Part shown: positions 16,317 through 21,329 of the stretch, one piece after another
Layout of the letters: each line of letters starts with the position of its first letter
How positions within the stretch are numbered: the stretch's first letter is position 1
From: Comamonadaceae bacterium
GTDB taxonomy: Bacteria > Pseudomonadota > Gammaproteobacteria > Burkholderiales > Burkholderiaceae_C
Assembly (NCBI GenBank): GCA_947478935.1
Contig: CANJXV010000011.1
Span: forward strand, 1-21,329
Reading direction: 5' to 3'
DNA: 21,329 nucleotides
The notes under the pieces: generated by a model
The model's database searches: none
Told to the model about the DNA's origin: nothing
The model's input: only the letters and a program-made list of their open reading frames with translations
Translations under genes and position numbers: made by a program

Positions 16317-17577
16317 AAGATGATTTCTTTATCCATTCCAAACTCAAAATGAATCCCACCAGATTAATCGCCAGCCAACCGAAAGCAGCACCAATAGGGC
16401 CGTAGAAGCTGACCAATGGCGGTATGACGAGCAACGAAAGCAACAATGCAAGCGCATTGACCTGTACAACACGTCGAATTTTTTCGTGGACGATCCAATG
16501 CATGTAGCCCACGTTATAGAGCGCGTTCAGTGCCGTGCCCACTAGCAGCAGCGCTAAAACAGGATAGACCGACTCCACGGCAATTGGACTTTTCAGCCAA
16601 ATCTCAAGCGCCCATTGTCCGAGTAAGGCGAACCCCAGCCCACCCCCCACAACCATCAATGCGAATATCCCAAACAGCCGAAAGCTAAGCCGTCGCAATC
16701 CGAGATGATCGGACCGTAATTGAACAGCGAGCGGCAATGCTGCCTGCATCACTGGGTAAACGAGCTGTAGCAAACCCGACGCCACTGCCGCAGCAATGGT
16801 GTAGTAACCAAACTGCTCAATATCCACCATTTTGCTAACAAATATTTTGTCCATTTGCACCGTCAGCGCGCCTAACCAGGTGGCTGCGGACATCCCCGCA
16901 ACCGCTTTCCATAGGTCGCGCATTTGCGCGTCGTCCCAGCGACGACTGCGTCGCTTAGATCCCAAGGTGTGCCAGGCTAACCAAGCGCGCAGAATCGTCT
17001 CCAGGCCTGCAATAAGTGCGTGCCACACAAGATAGGCACTTAGGACAGGCCAGGCGGAAATAACCAGCACACCACCTAAATGCCGTATCACGGCCCCACC
17101 GGCAAGCGTGCCATTGAGGTACACCTGCTCTTGCGCTCCCACCAGTACGCTTCGATAGAGCGAGCCGGGGAACTGGAGCATGAATATCACTGCCGCACCC
17201 CACAATGCGTATTGACCCTGATTAACGGAGCCCTTATCCAGCACCAACCATTGGGTCGCAATCTTGTTACTGAGTAGCAAGATCAATCCACCCGCCCCGA
17301 TCGCAAAACCCCAATATATGCGTTCGAAACCTAACAACAGATCAGCAGTCCGCCCACCGCTGCCACCGTCACCCTTGAAGTGAATCGCTACCGCACGGAC
17401 CAATGCTTGGCTCATCCCAGCATCTAATAAACCCAGCAGCGCTACCACCATGGAAACGAACCCGATCAGTCCAAATAACTCTGGACCCAAAGCGGATAGA
17501 TACCAGGGAAGCGCTAGCACCGGTCCTAAAGCTACGCATCCCGCGCCCAAATAATTGGCCAAGATGTTTCGTTTCAT
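16309..17577 (-). CDS. wzx: Wzx-like O-antigen flippase (MOP superfamily)
   Basis: From the ATG at 17575-17577 the product has 422 residues, starting M-K-R-N-I-L-A-N-Y-L-G; a GTG 15 bases upstream (17590-17592) and an ATG at 17584-17586 are alternatives. About twelve hydrophobic segments, the early motif F-G-L-I-G-F and the normal size match Wzx translocases, which flip undecaprenyl-pyrophosphate-linked repeat units. It is the first gene of a tightly overlapping operon and follows a long leader. Its presence in the same cluster as a complete Wzm/Wzt exporter is unusual, and no Wzy polymerase is recognisable in the window. It might instead flip a polyprenyl-phosphate sugar for the GT-C-like enzyme. 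Flippases cannot be assigned a substrate from sequence. Confidence 0.8.
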   Translation of the reverse strand: MKRNILANYLGAGCVALGPVLALPWYLSALGPELFGLIGFVSMVVALLGLLDAGMSQALVRAVAIHFKGDGGSGGRTADLLLGFERIYWGFAIGAGGLILLLSNKIATQWLVLDKGSVNQGQYALWGAAVIFMLQFPGSLYRSVLVGAQEQVYLNGTLAGGAVIRHLGGVLVISAWPVLSAYLVWHALIAGLETILRAWLAWHTLGSKRRSRRWDDAQMRDLWKAVAGMSAATWLGALTVQMDKIFVSKMVDIEQFGYYTIAAAVASGLLQLVYPVMQAALPLAVQLRSDHLGLRRLSFRLFGIFALMVVGGGLGFALLGQWALEIWLKSPIAVESVYPVLALLLVGTALNALYNVGYMHWIVHEKIRRVVQVNALALLLSLLVIPPLVSFYGPIGAAFGWLAINLVGFILSLEWIKKSSYE

Positions 17578-17898
17578 ACCGGCCATTCGCACACGGCATC
17601 TGTAAACCTAGATGCCAGAATTCTTAGCGTTTGCTTCGTCCAGTTCAATTGCGAGCCTATCTGACTAACAATCATTTGGCCAACGAACAATTACTAGTCC
17701 TCCAAGGCAGCAGCCTGCTTAGTTTGGGATGCCAAAAAACCGGTGTTTTGACAAAGTAAGACAGTAACTTCTTGGATGGACAAGCTCTGCCGCTGCATGG
17801 GCAATTGAAGCGACCCTTTACCTTTAATCAACGGAACAAACTACCCTGAAAAGGAATTTAGGAGGAGGGGCCAAACCCGCCACGGTTAATCATTCGCC

Positions 17899-17909
17899 CA
17901 CGCTACCGC
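17899..17909 (-). promoter_or_regulatory. ops/RfaH-like element
   Basis: On the minus strand the sequence reads GCGGTAGCGTG, matching 11 of 12 positions of the E. coli ops form GGCGGTAGCGTG; the missing position is the first G. It has the right orientation and lies about 320 bases before wzx, in the leader of a long polysaccharide operon where ops elements occur. No wider JUMPstart match is seen. The shorter GCGGTAGC also occurs on the plus strand at 18053-18060, so coincidence is possible. Confidence 0.4.
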
Positions 17910-17913
17910 AGCG

Positions 17914-17928
17914 CCGGGTGAAGCCCGG
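17914..17928 (-). other. GC-rich hairpin
   Basis: A perfect 5-bp stem (CCGGG/CCCGG) with a 5-base loop lies just upstream of the ops-like element in transcription order. There is no U-tract, so it is not an obvious terminator. It may act as a pause-associated structure or be incidental. Confidence 0.3.
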
Positions 17929-18011
17929 AGGGCGTTGTCTAACTACGCCTTGTGCACCGACTTGCTGGAGGCCACCAACGAATCGGATCAGTCTAACACC
18001 TCAATTTTTCA

Positions 18012-18050
18012 ATCAAAAGCGCAGTCTTAGCGACTTTTACTGAGTCTGCG
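18012..18050 (-). terminator. Possible intrinsic terminator after galE
   Basis: Downstream of the galE stop the minus strand can pair CGCAG with CTGCG and continue inward through two mismatches to a 9-base loop, then reads CTTTTGATT. The stem is imperfect and the T-run is only four bases, so termination would be partial at best. Confidence 0.35.
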
Positions 18051-18065
18051 TCGCGGTAGCAGGGT

Positions 18066-19085
18066 TTAATCTGCAAATCCGTTGGGACTATTGGACTGCC
18101 ACCGCCAAGCATCGACACACATGTCATTGAGTGATCTGTGTGCCACCCAGTCCATTTTCCGTTTTGCAAGCGATGGATCGGCCCAACATTGCGCAATATC
18201 ACCCCGCCTTCGTTCGGTCAATCTGAAAGGAATAATTTTCCCGCTCGCTTGCTCAAAGGCCTTAATGAGCTGCAGGACGCTAACCCCGTGCCCCGTGCCT
18301 AAATTCAAAGCGAGCAAGCCACCTTCGGTGTGCAGGTAGTTGAGCGCGGCTACATGCCCCTCAGCGAGATCCATCACATGAATATAGTCACGCACCCCAG
18401 TGCCATCTGGCGTTGGGTAATCGCTACCAAAGATGTTCAAATACTCTCTGCGCCCGACAGCAACCTGTGCAATATAGGGCATGAGATTGTTAGGCACGCC
18501 CTGCGGATCTTCACCGATCAATCCACTCTCATGCGCACCAACAGGGTTGAAGTAGCGTAAACATGCTATTTGCCAACCCGCCTCGGCCTTGTACAGATCC
18601 CCGAGAACATCTTCAATTATTAGCTTTGAACGACCGTAGGGATTTGTTGCAGAACGAGGGAAATCCTCATTGATGGGTGTCGTAGCAGGATCACCGTACA
18701 CCGTGGCAGACGATGAAAAAACCAAGGTCTTAACTTTTGCTACGCGCATCGCAGCTAAAAGCTCCAGCGTCCCCCGCACATTATTGTCGTAGTACTCGAG
18801 AGGCTTTTCCACAGACTCGCCAACCGCCTTTAAGCCTGCAAAGTGGATAACGGCAGAGATACTATGCTCAGAAAATATTTTATTGAGACTCCCACTATCC
18901 CGAATGTCACCCTCAACGAAGTCTAGGGGCTTACCTGTAAGACCTATTATCCGATCGATTACCGTTCGCCGACTGTTGGAAAGATTGTCGAAAACAACGA
19001 CCGAGAAGCCTGCATCGAGTAGCTCCACCACAGTATGTGAGCCAATGTAGCCTGCTCCGCCTGTAACTAATATCTTCCTTTTCAT
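18066..19085 (-). CDS. galE: UDP-glucose 4-epimerase
   Basis: The 339-residue enzyme interconverts UDP-glucose and UDP-galactose, supplying galactose for the repeat unit. The N-terminal Rossmann loop G-G-A-G-Y-I-G-S lies at 9-16, V-F-D-N-L-S-N-S near 31, S-S-S-A-T-V-Y-G with the catalytic serine near 125, and N-P-Y-G-R-S-K with the Tyr-x3-Lys pair near 148-154. R-Y-F-N-P-V-G-A-H follows, as in typical GalE. The length is normal and the reading frame intact. The ATG (19083-19085) lacks a clear Shine-Dalgarno sequence and lies only 13 bp from an IS-terminus-like sequence. No close upstream partner gene remains intact, since the neighbouring gmd is a remnant. Confidence 0.95.
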   Translation of the reverse strand: MKRKILVTGGAGYIGSHTVVELLDAGFSVVVFDNLSNSRRTVIDRIIGLTGKPLDFVEGDIRDSGSLNKIFSEHSISAVIHFAGLKAVGESVEKPLEYYDNNVRGTLELLAAMRVAKVKTLVFSSSATVYGDPATTPINEDFPRSATNPYGRSKLIIEDVLGDLYKAEAGWQIACLRYFNPVGAHESGLIGEDPQGVPNNLMPYIAQVAVGRREYLNIFGSDYPTPDGTGVRDYIHVMDLAEGHVAALNYLHTEGGLLALNLGTGHGVSVLQLIKAFEQASGKIIPFRLTERRRGDIAQCWADPSLAKRKMDWVAHRSLNDMCVDAWRWQSNSPNGFAD

Positions 19086-19098
19086 ACAGTGATTTTCT

Positions 19099-19124
19099 AG
19101 GCGGATTCAAGTTCGAAGCGCAAC
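19099..19124 (-). repeat. IS30-type terminus-like sequence, copy 2
   Basis: The reverse complement matches 126-151 at 22 of 26 positions. The outer side faces galE; the inner side abuts the broken end of the gmd remnant within about 15 bp. No transposase sequence remains here, so it would be a solo scar. Confidence 0.45.
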
Positions 19125-19129
19125 GCGCT

Positions 19130-19369
19130 TTAAAGAATGATGCGCGTCAGGTTGCTGCTGTCGCTCAAATCACCGTAATGCAGCTTAAAGCGCGCATTAT
19201 CGACATGCGGGTCTTGGTAAATATGGTCCACGCGCTAGGTATTAAACAAACTAGCGCGCCGCTTGATGCCGTGGACGGTGTAGCCTTTTTCTAGCAGGAA
19301 TTCAGCGAGGTAGGAACCGTCTTGTCCGGTTACGCCGGTAATGAGGGCTACTTTGGGGGGTGCGGTCAT
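19130..19369 (-). pseudogene. gmd: gmd remnant (GDP-mannose 4,6-dehydratase, 5' fragment)
   Basis: From the ATG at 19367-19369 the minus strand encodes M-T-A-P-P-K-V-A-L-I-T-G-V-T-G-Q-D-G-S-Y-L-A-E, the unmistakable Gmd N-terminus with its NADP-binding G-x-x-G-x-x-G. K-G-Y-x-V-H-G-I-K-R-R follows. A TAG stop (19235-19237) falls in L-F-N-T-stop-R-V-D-H-I-Y, where Gmd has Gln or Glu, one base from CAG or GAG. The frame then continues through D-P-H-V and L-H-Y-G-D-L-S-D-S-S-N-L-T-R-I before similarity ends near 19135 and a TAA occurs. About 79 of the usual 350-370 codons remain, so the gene is both truncated and nonsense-mutated. It starts 11 bp after fitB. Gmd would convert GDP-mannose to the 4-keto intermediate used by Fcl. 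Confidence 0.9.
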
Positions 19370-19379
19370 AAGGTAAAGG

Positions 19380-19814
19380 TCAATGCGTTTGCCAAGGGTT
19401 GGTGACCTGAATGCCCGCGATGCCTTGGAAGTCTTTTGTATTGCGGGTGACCAGCGTTAGCCGATTAGCTAAGGCGATGGCGGCAATTTGGGCGTCTTCG
19501 GTGCTGATTGGCATGCCTGCAAGCTTGCGCTGGGCCCGAACCAATGCGCATTGCTCTGCCGCCGCACCACCAAACACCAGACATCGCCCGCTGAAATCGT
19601 GCCCAAAAAGTTGGTCCGCGCTGTTCGCAAGTGCGTCACGGCGCTTACCTTTCGGCAAAAAGGCTATGCCCGTCAGTACCTCGGCTTGTGTGACAGTACT
19701 GGTGTGCAGCAAACTTTCAGCCTGCGCATCGAGCCAGCTCATGACCTCTGTAGCCGGGTTTTCACGCATAAGCTCTGACAGGACGTTGGTGTCCAAGAGA
19801 AATCCCATGGTCAT
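19380..19814 (-). CDS. fitB: PIN-domain ribonuclease toxin, FitB/VapC type
   Basis: The 144-residue PIN protein has L-L-D-T-N-V-L-S-E at the start (Asp8), Glu45 in Q-A-E-V-L-T-G-I, Asp107 in S-T-E-D-A-Q-I-A-A-I-A and T-R-N-T-K-D-F (124-129). The acidic residues expected for a metal-dependent ribonuclease are thus all present. The L-F-G-H-D-F-S-G-R middle segment is typical of the FitB branch. The ATG overlaps the antitoxin stop as ATGA; a second ATG six bases later (19806-19808) is an alternative. It presumably cleaves RNA when its partner is lost. Nothing suggests inactivation. Confidence 0.9.
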   Translation of the reverse strand: MTMGFLLDTNVLSELMRENPATEVMSWLDAQAESLLHTSTVTQAEVLTGIAFLPKGKRRDALANSADQLFGHDFSGRCLVFGGAAAEQCALVRAQRKLAGMPISTEDAQIAAIALANRLTLVTRNTKDFQGIAGIQVTNPWQTH

Positions 19815-20068
19815 TGCGCATCAAAGCTTGGCGCGGGGCGCGCTTCTTGCCGTTCTGGCACAGCAAGCGCTTCACCACCCAAGCCTTTAAAGCGCTGGTT
19901 TATACGCTGGGCAAAACTTAAACCTGGGGTAAGCCTTGACTCTGCGCTAAGCGTGGTTTGCAGGATATTCCTAACCTCTTGCTCCATCGATAGCCCATGG
20001 CGCGCAGCGCGCAGGCGCAGGCTGGCTTTGAGGCTGTCGTCAAGGTTGCGAATGGTGATGCTGCTCAT
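19811..20068 (-). CDS. fitA: Ribbon-helix-helix antitoxin, FitA type
   Basis: The 85-residue protein begins M-S-S-I-T-I-R-N-L-D-D, the DNA-contacting beta strand of the RHH fold. This continues into L-K-x-x-L-R-L-R-A-A-R-H-G-x-S-M-E-Q-E-V-R, the FitA-like helix-helix region. The remaining C-terminal tail is basic and proline-rich, and would wrap the PIN toxin. The start has an AGGG Shine-Dalgarno seven bases upstream. Such antitoxins repress their own operon, and a palindrome lies just upstream. It is coupled to fitB through ATGA. Confidence 0.88.
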   Translation of the reverse strand: MSSITIRNLDDSLKASLRLRAARHGLSMEQEVRNILQTTLSAESRLTPGLSFAQRINQRFKGLGGEALAVPERQEARPAPSFDAQ

Positions 20069-20080
20069 GATGACACCCTA

Positions 20081-20093
20081 TGAAATGATTTCA
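20081..20093. promoter_or_regulatory. Palindrome upstream of fitAB, candidate autoregulatory operator
   Basis: TGAAATGATTTCA has two perfect 6-base arms around one central base, 13-25 bases before the fitA start. A second weaker inverted pair, TGATT/AATCA, lies next to it (about 20096-20112). On the minus strand TTGATT there could serve as a -35 box. The operator function is inferred from position only. Confidence 0.4.
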
Positions 20094-20139
20094 ATGATTG
20101 CATTGTAATCAATTTAGGTTTTCGCGAAATTACGCATCT

Positions 20140-20634
20140 CTACTTAGCTGCTTGCCCAGTGCGTTGCGAAGCATATTGCTGAAGGTGCGCTAACGCTTGC
20201 TCCAAAAGTGGCACGCTTTCAACCAAGCGCCTCAAATTAGCAATTAGTAGTTCGGGTTGCCCAGGGTATTCATGCGCGCTTTGGTTGCGCAACTCCCGCA
20301 GTTTTTGCCATTGCTCTGCGGCGGGGATCATGCCCAGCTTTTCAGCGCGGTTGAGCGTATCGATAAACGCTTCAGTTTCCCGCCACTCTTGTGTCAATTG
20401 CAAAAGCGCGGGTAATAGTCGCGTGCCCATAGCGTCTTGCAGGCGCCCAAAACGGAAAACGAGTTGATCACAAACGCGGACCTGCGGTTCGCTAAGCCGC
20501 GCATGTAGGGCATCAGGCAGGAAAGCTTCGAAATCTTTAGCCTCCAGCCAGGCTTGGTGAAGCCGCTGCTGATGCAAGCGGCACTCATCGAGCGCGGGCT
20601 GAAGTTTGTACAAGATGATTTCGTTATTCTCCAT
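20140..20634 (-). CDS. hepT: HEPN-domain toxin, HepT-like
   Basis: The 164-residue all-helical protein carries R116-N-Q-S-A-H121-E-Y123, an exact R-x4-H-x-Y motif. In HEPN ribonucleases the Arg and His form the active site, and in HepT proteins the tyrosine is the residue that the partner nucleotidyltransferase modifies with AMP. The protein is longer than many HepT members. It starts 8 bp after the MNT gene, the usual arrangement of an MntA-HepT toxin-antitoxin pair. A non-toxic substrate-binding partner of the nucleotidyltransferase is the alternative reading. The gene looks intact. Confidence 0.78.
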   Translation of the reverse strand: MENNEIILYKLQPALDECRLHQQRLHQAWLEAKDFEAFLPDALHARLSEPQVRVCDQLVFRFGRLQDAMGTRLLPALLQLTQEWRETEAFIDTLNRAEKLGMIPAAEQWQKLRELRNQSAHEYPGQPELLIANLRRLVESVPLLEQALAHLQQYASQRTGQAAK

Positions 20635-20642
20635 AACTCAAT

Positions 20643-20948
20643 CTAGATTGGCAACGCACTTTGCGCCGCCATACGTTGAATGGGCAAGGGCTCCTGCCCT
20701 GCTGCTGGACCAAAGACGATGTCGATGCGCTGCTCACCCAAGGCTTGCTTCAACTTGACCAACAGGTCGAGCTTCGCATCTAACTGGGCATCCATACTGA
20801 GATTAGTGCCAGTGATATATAGATCGATATCGCCACCCCGGCGCGTGTCATCCACCCGCGAACCAAAAAGACTCACCTGTGCGCCTTCACCCAGCACGGC
20901 ATGAGCTGCGGTTTTGATGGCATGGATTTGGGTAGCGGTCAATCGCAT
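20643..20948 (-). CDS. mntA: MNT-family minimal nucleotidyltransferase, MntA-like antitoxin
   Basis: From the ATG at 20946-20948 the protein has 101 residues, typical of MNT proteins; an upstream start would only add a shadow of fcl. The nucleotidyltransferase signature is G29-S-R-V-D-D-T-R-R-G-G-D40-I-D42, with a third acidic residue at Asp76 (R-I-D-I-V). The three metal-binding aspartates are therefore present, though the usual serine before the first Asp is Gly. Such antitoxins neutralise HepT by AMPylating it. The start lies inside the last ten bases of fcl, so its translation is coupled to a sugar-biosynthesis gene, which is unusual for a TA module. Confidence 0.82.
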   Translation of the reverse strand: MRLTATQIHAIKTAAHAVLGEGAQVSLFGSRVDDTRRGGDIDLYITGTNLSMDAQLDAKLDLLVKLKQALGEQRIDIVFGPAAGQEPLPIQRMAAQSALPI

Positions 20949-21329
20949 AGGGCTCTGAAATCCTGATACGCCAAACTCAAGCCGCGCTCCAAGTTGACCT
21001 TGGCTTGCCAACCCAAAGCATTCAGCCGGCTGCTATCCATCCATTTACGCGGCGCTCCGTCCGGCTTGCTGCTATCAAACTCGATAGTGCCTTGGTAGCC
21101 CACGGTTTGCCTGACGGCCTGCGCTAACTCGGCGATAGTGACATCGCTTCCAAAACCCACGTTGATATGGCTAAGCATGGGCTGAGTGTGTTGTTGATAA
21201 GTCGCCTGCGGCAGGTTCATCACAAACACACTTGCGGCAGCCATATCGTCCACATACAAGAACTCGCGCCTTGGGGCACCACTGCCCCATATGCTGACGC
21301 TTGGCGCGCCCGAGACTTTGGCCTCGTGA
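20939..21329 (-). CDS. fcl: GDP-L-fucose synthase, C-terminal part (5' end beyond window)
   Basis: The frame is open to the right edge and lacks its N-terminus. It contains H-E-A-K, W-G-S-G-A-P-R-R-E-F-L-Y-V-D-D-M, V-G-F-G-S-D-V-T-I and K-P-D-G-A-P-R-K-W-M-D, all characteristic of the epimerase/reductase WcaG/Fcl. The enzyme converts GDP-4-keto-6-deoxymannose, made by Gmd, into GDP-L-fucose, the donor for the GT11 protein in this cluster. No damage is seen in the visible 129 codons. An intact gmd may lie just upstream beyond the edge. Confidence 0.93.
   Translation of the reverse strand, partial: HEAKVSGAPSVSIWGSGAPRREFLYVDDMAAASVFVMNLPQATYQQHTQPMLSHINVGFGSDVTIAELAQAVRQTVGYQGTIEFDSSKPDGAPRKWMDSSRLNALGWQAKVNLERGLSLAYQDFRALCD

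Larger units (their letters stand above)
17578..18065 (-). promoter_or_regulatory. Leader region of the wzx operon (no gene)
   Basis: This stretch of nearly 490 bp between galE and wzx holds a possible galE terminator, a short GC-rich hairpin and an ops-like element, listed separately. A weak promoter candidate on the minus strand is TTGATT (18011-18016) and TAGACT (17990-17995) with a short 15-base spacer. A 34-codon ATG frame at 17694-17798 has no recognisable similarity, and I do not call it a gene. Confidence 0.4.

Noticed and set aside
17694..17798. 34-codon minus-strand open frame in the wzx leader
   Set aside because: It has a plausible ATG but no similarity I recognise and no clear ribosome site; too short to support.
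17936..17996. GTCTAAC sequences suggesting an integron attC site
   Set aside because: Two copies occur in direct orientation, not inverted as attC requires, and there is no integrase or attC-like stem.
18053..18060. Second GCGGTAGC as another ops site
   Set aside because: It is on the plus strand, opposite to all genes, and lacks the following GTG; only eight bases match.

Overview
This window is a polysaccharide (probably O-antigen) biosynthesis locus with every convincing gene on the minus strand. The protein families, the moderately high GC of most genes and the GTG/ATG starts with many 4-bp ATGA overlaps suggest a betaproteobacterium, plausibly Burkholderiales/Comamonadaceae. That placement is inference from family resemblance only. 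Gene order below follows transcription, right to left.

Right edge (about 21.3 to 19.1 kb): the 3' part of fcl (GDP-L-fucose synthase), then two small toxin-antitoxin-like pairs, MntA/HepT (MNT nucleotidyltransferase plus HEPN protein with an RX4HXY motif) and FitA/FitB (ribbon-helix-helix plus PIN). These are followed by a short, broken gmd fragment carrying an in-frame stop and lacking its last three quarters.

Centre (19.1 to 10.4 kb): galE, a roughly 490-bp leader holding a possible terminator, a GC-rich hairpin and an 11-nt match to the ops/RfaH element, then a tightly coupled operon: Wzx-like flippase, DUF268 protein, two methyltransferases, a GT11 fucosyltransferase, a GT2 and a GT4 glycosyltransferase, and a nucleotide-sugar SDR.

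Left (10.3 to 1 kb): manC, then an ABC-exported-polysaccharide module: wzm, wzt with a C-terminal substrate-recognition domain, a WbdD-like methyltransferase with a repeat-encoded coiled coil, and an 842-residue double GT4 glycosyltransferase. It ends with a very AT-rich gene for a GT-C-like membrane protein. The layout resembles the E. coli O8/O9a polymannose scheme, in which ManC supplies GDP-mannose, a tandem mannosyltransferase polymerises, a WbdD-type protein caps and measures the chain, and Wzm/Wzt exports it. A second set of fucose-, flippase- and methylation-related genes is joined to it.

The most interesting points are: (1) six near-identical 21-bp repeats encoding perfect heptads in the WbdD-like protein, a candidate expandable chain-length ruler; (2) three related 26-bp sequences resembling IS30-type termini, two of which sit within about 15 bp of the outer ends of the galE-to-GT-C block, as if the cluster had been carried between IS ends; (3) the gmd remnant beside one of them; (4) the ops-like element. 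The first 960 bp hold the decayed start of an IS30-type transposase and otherwise no gene I can support.
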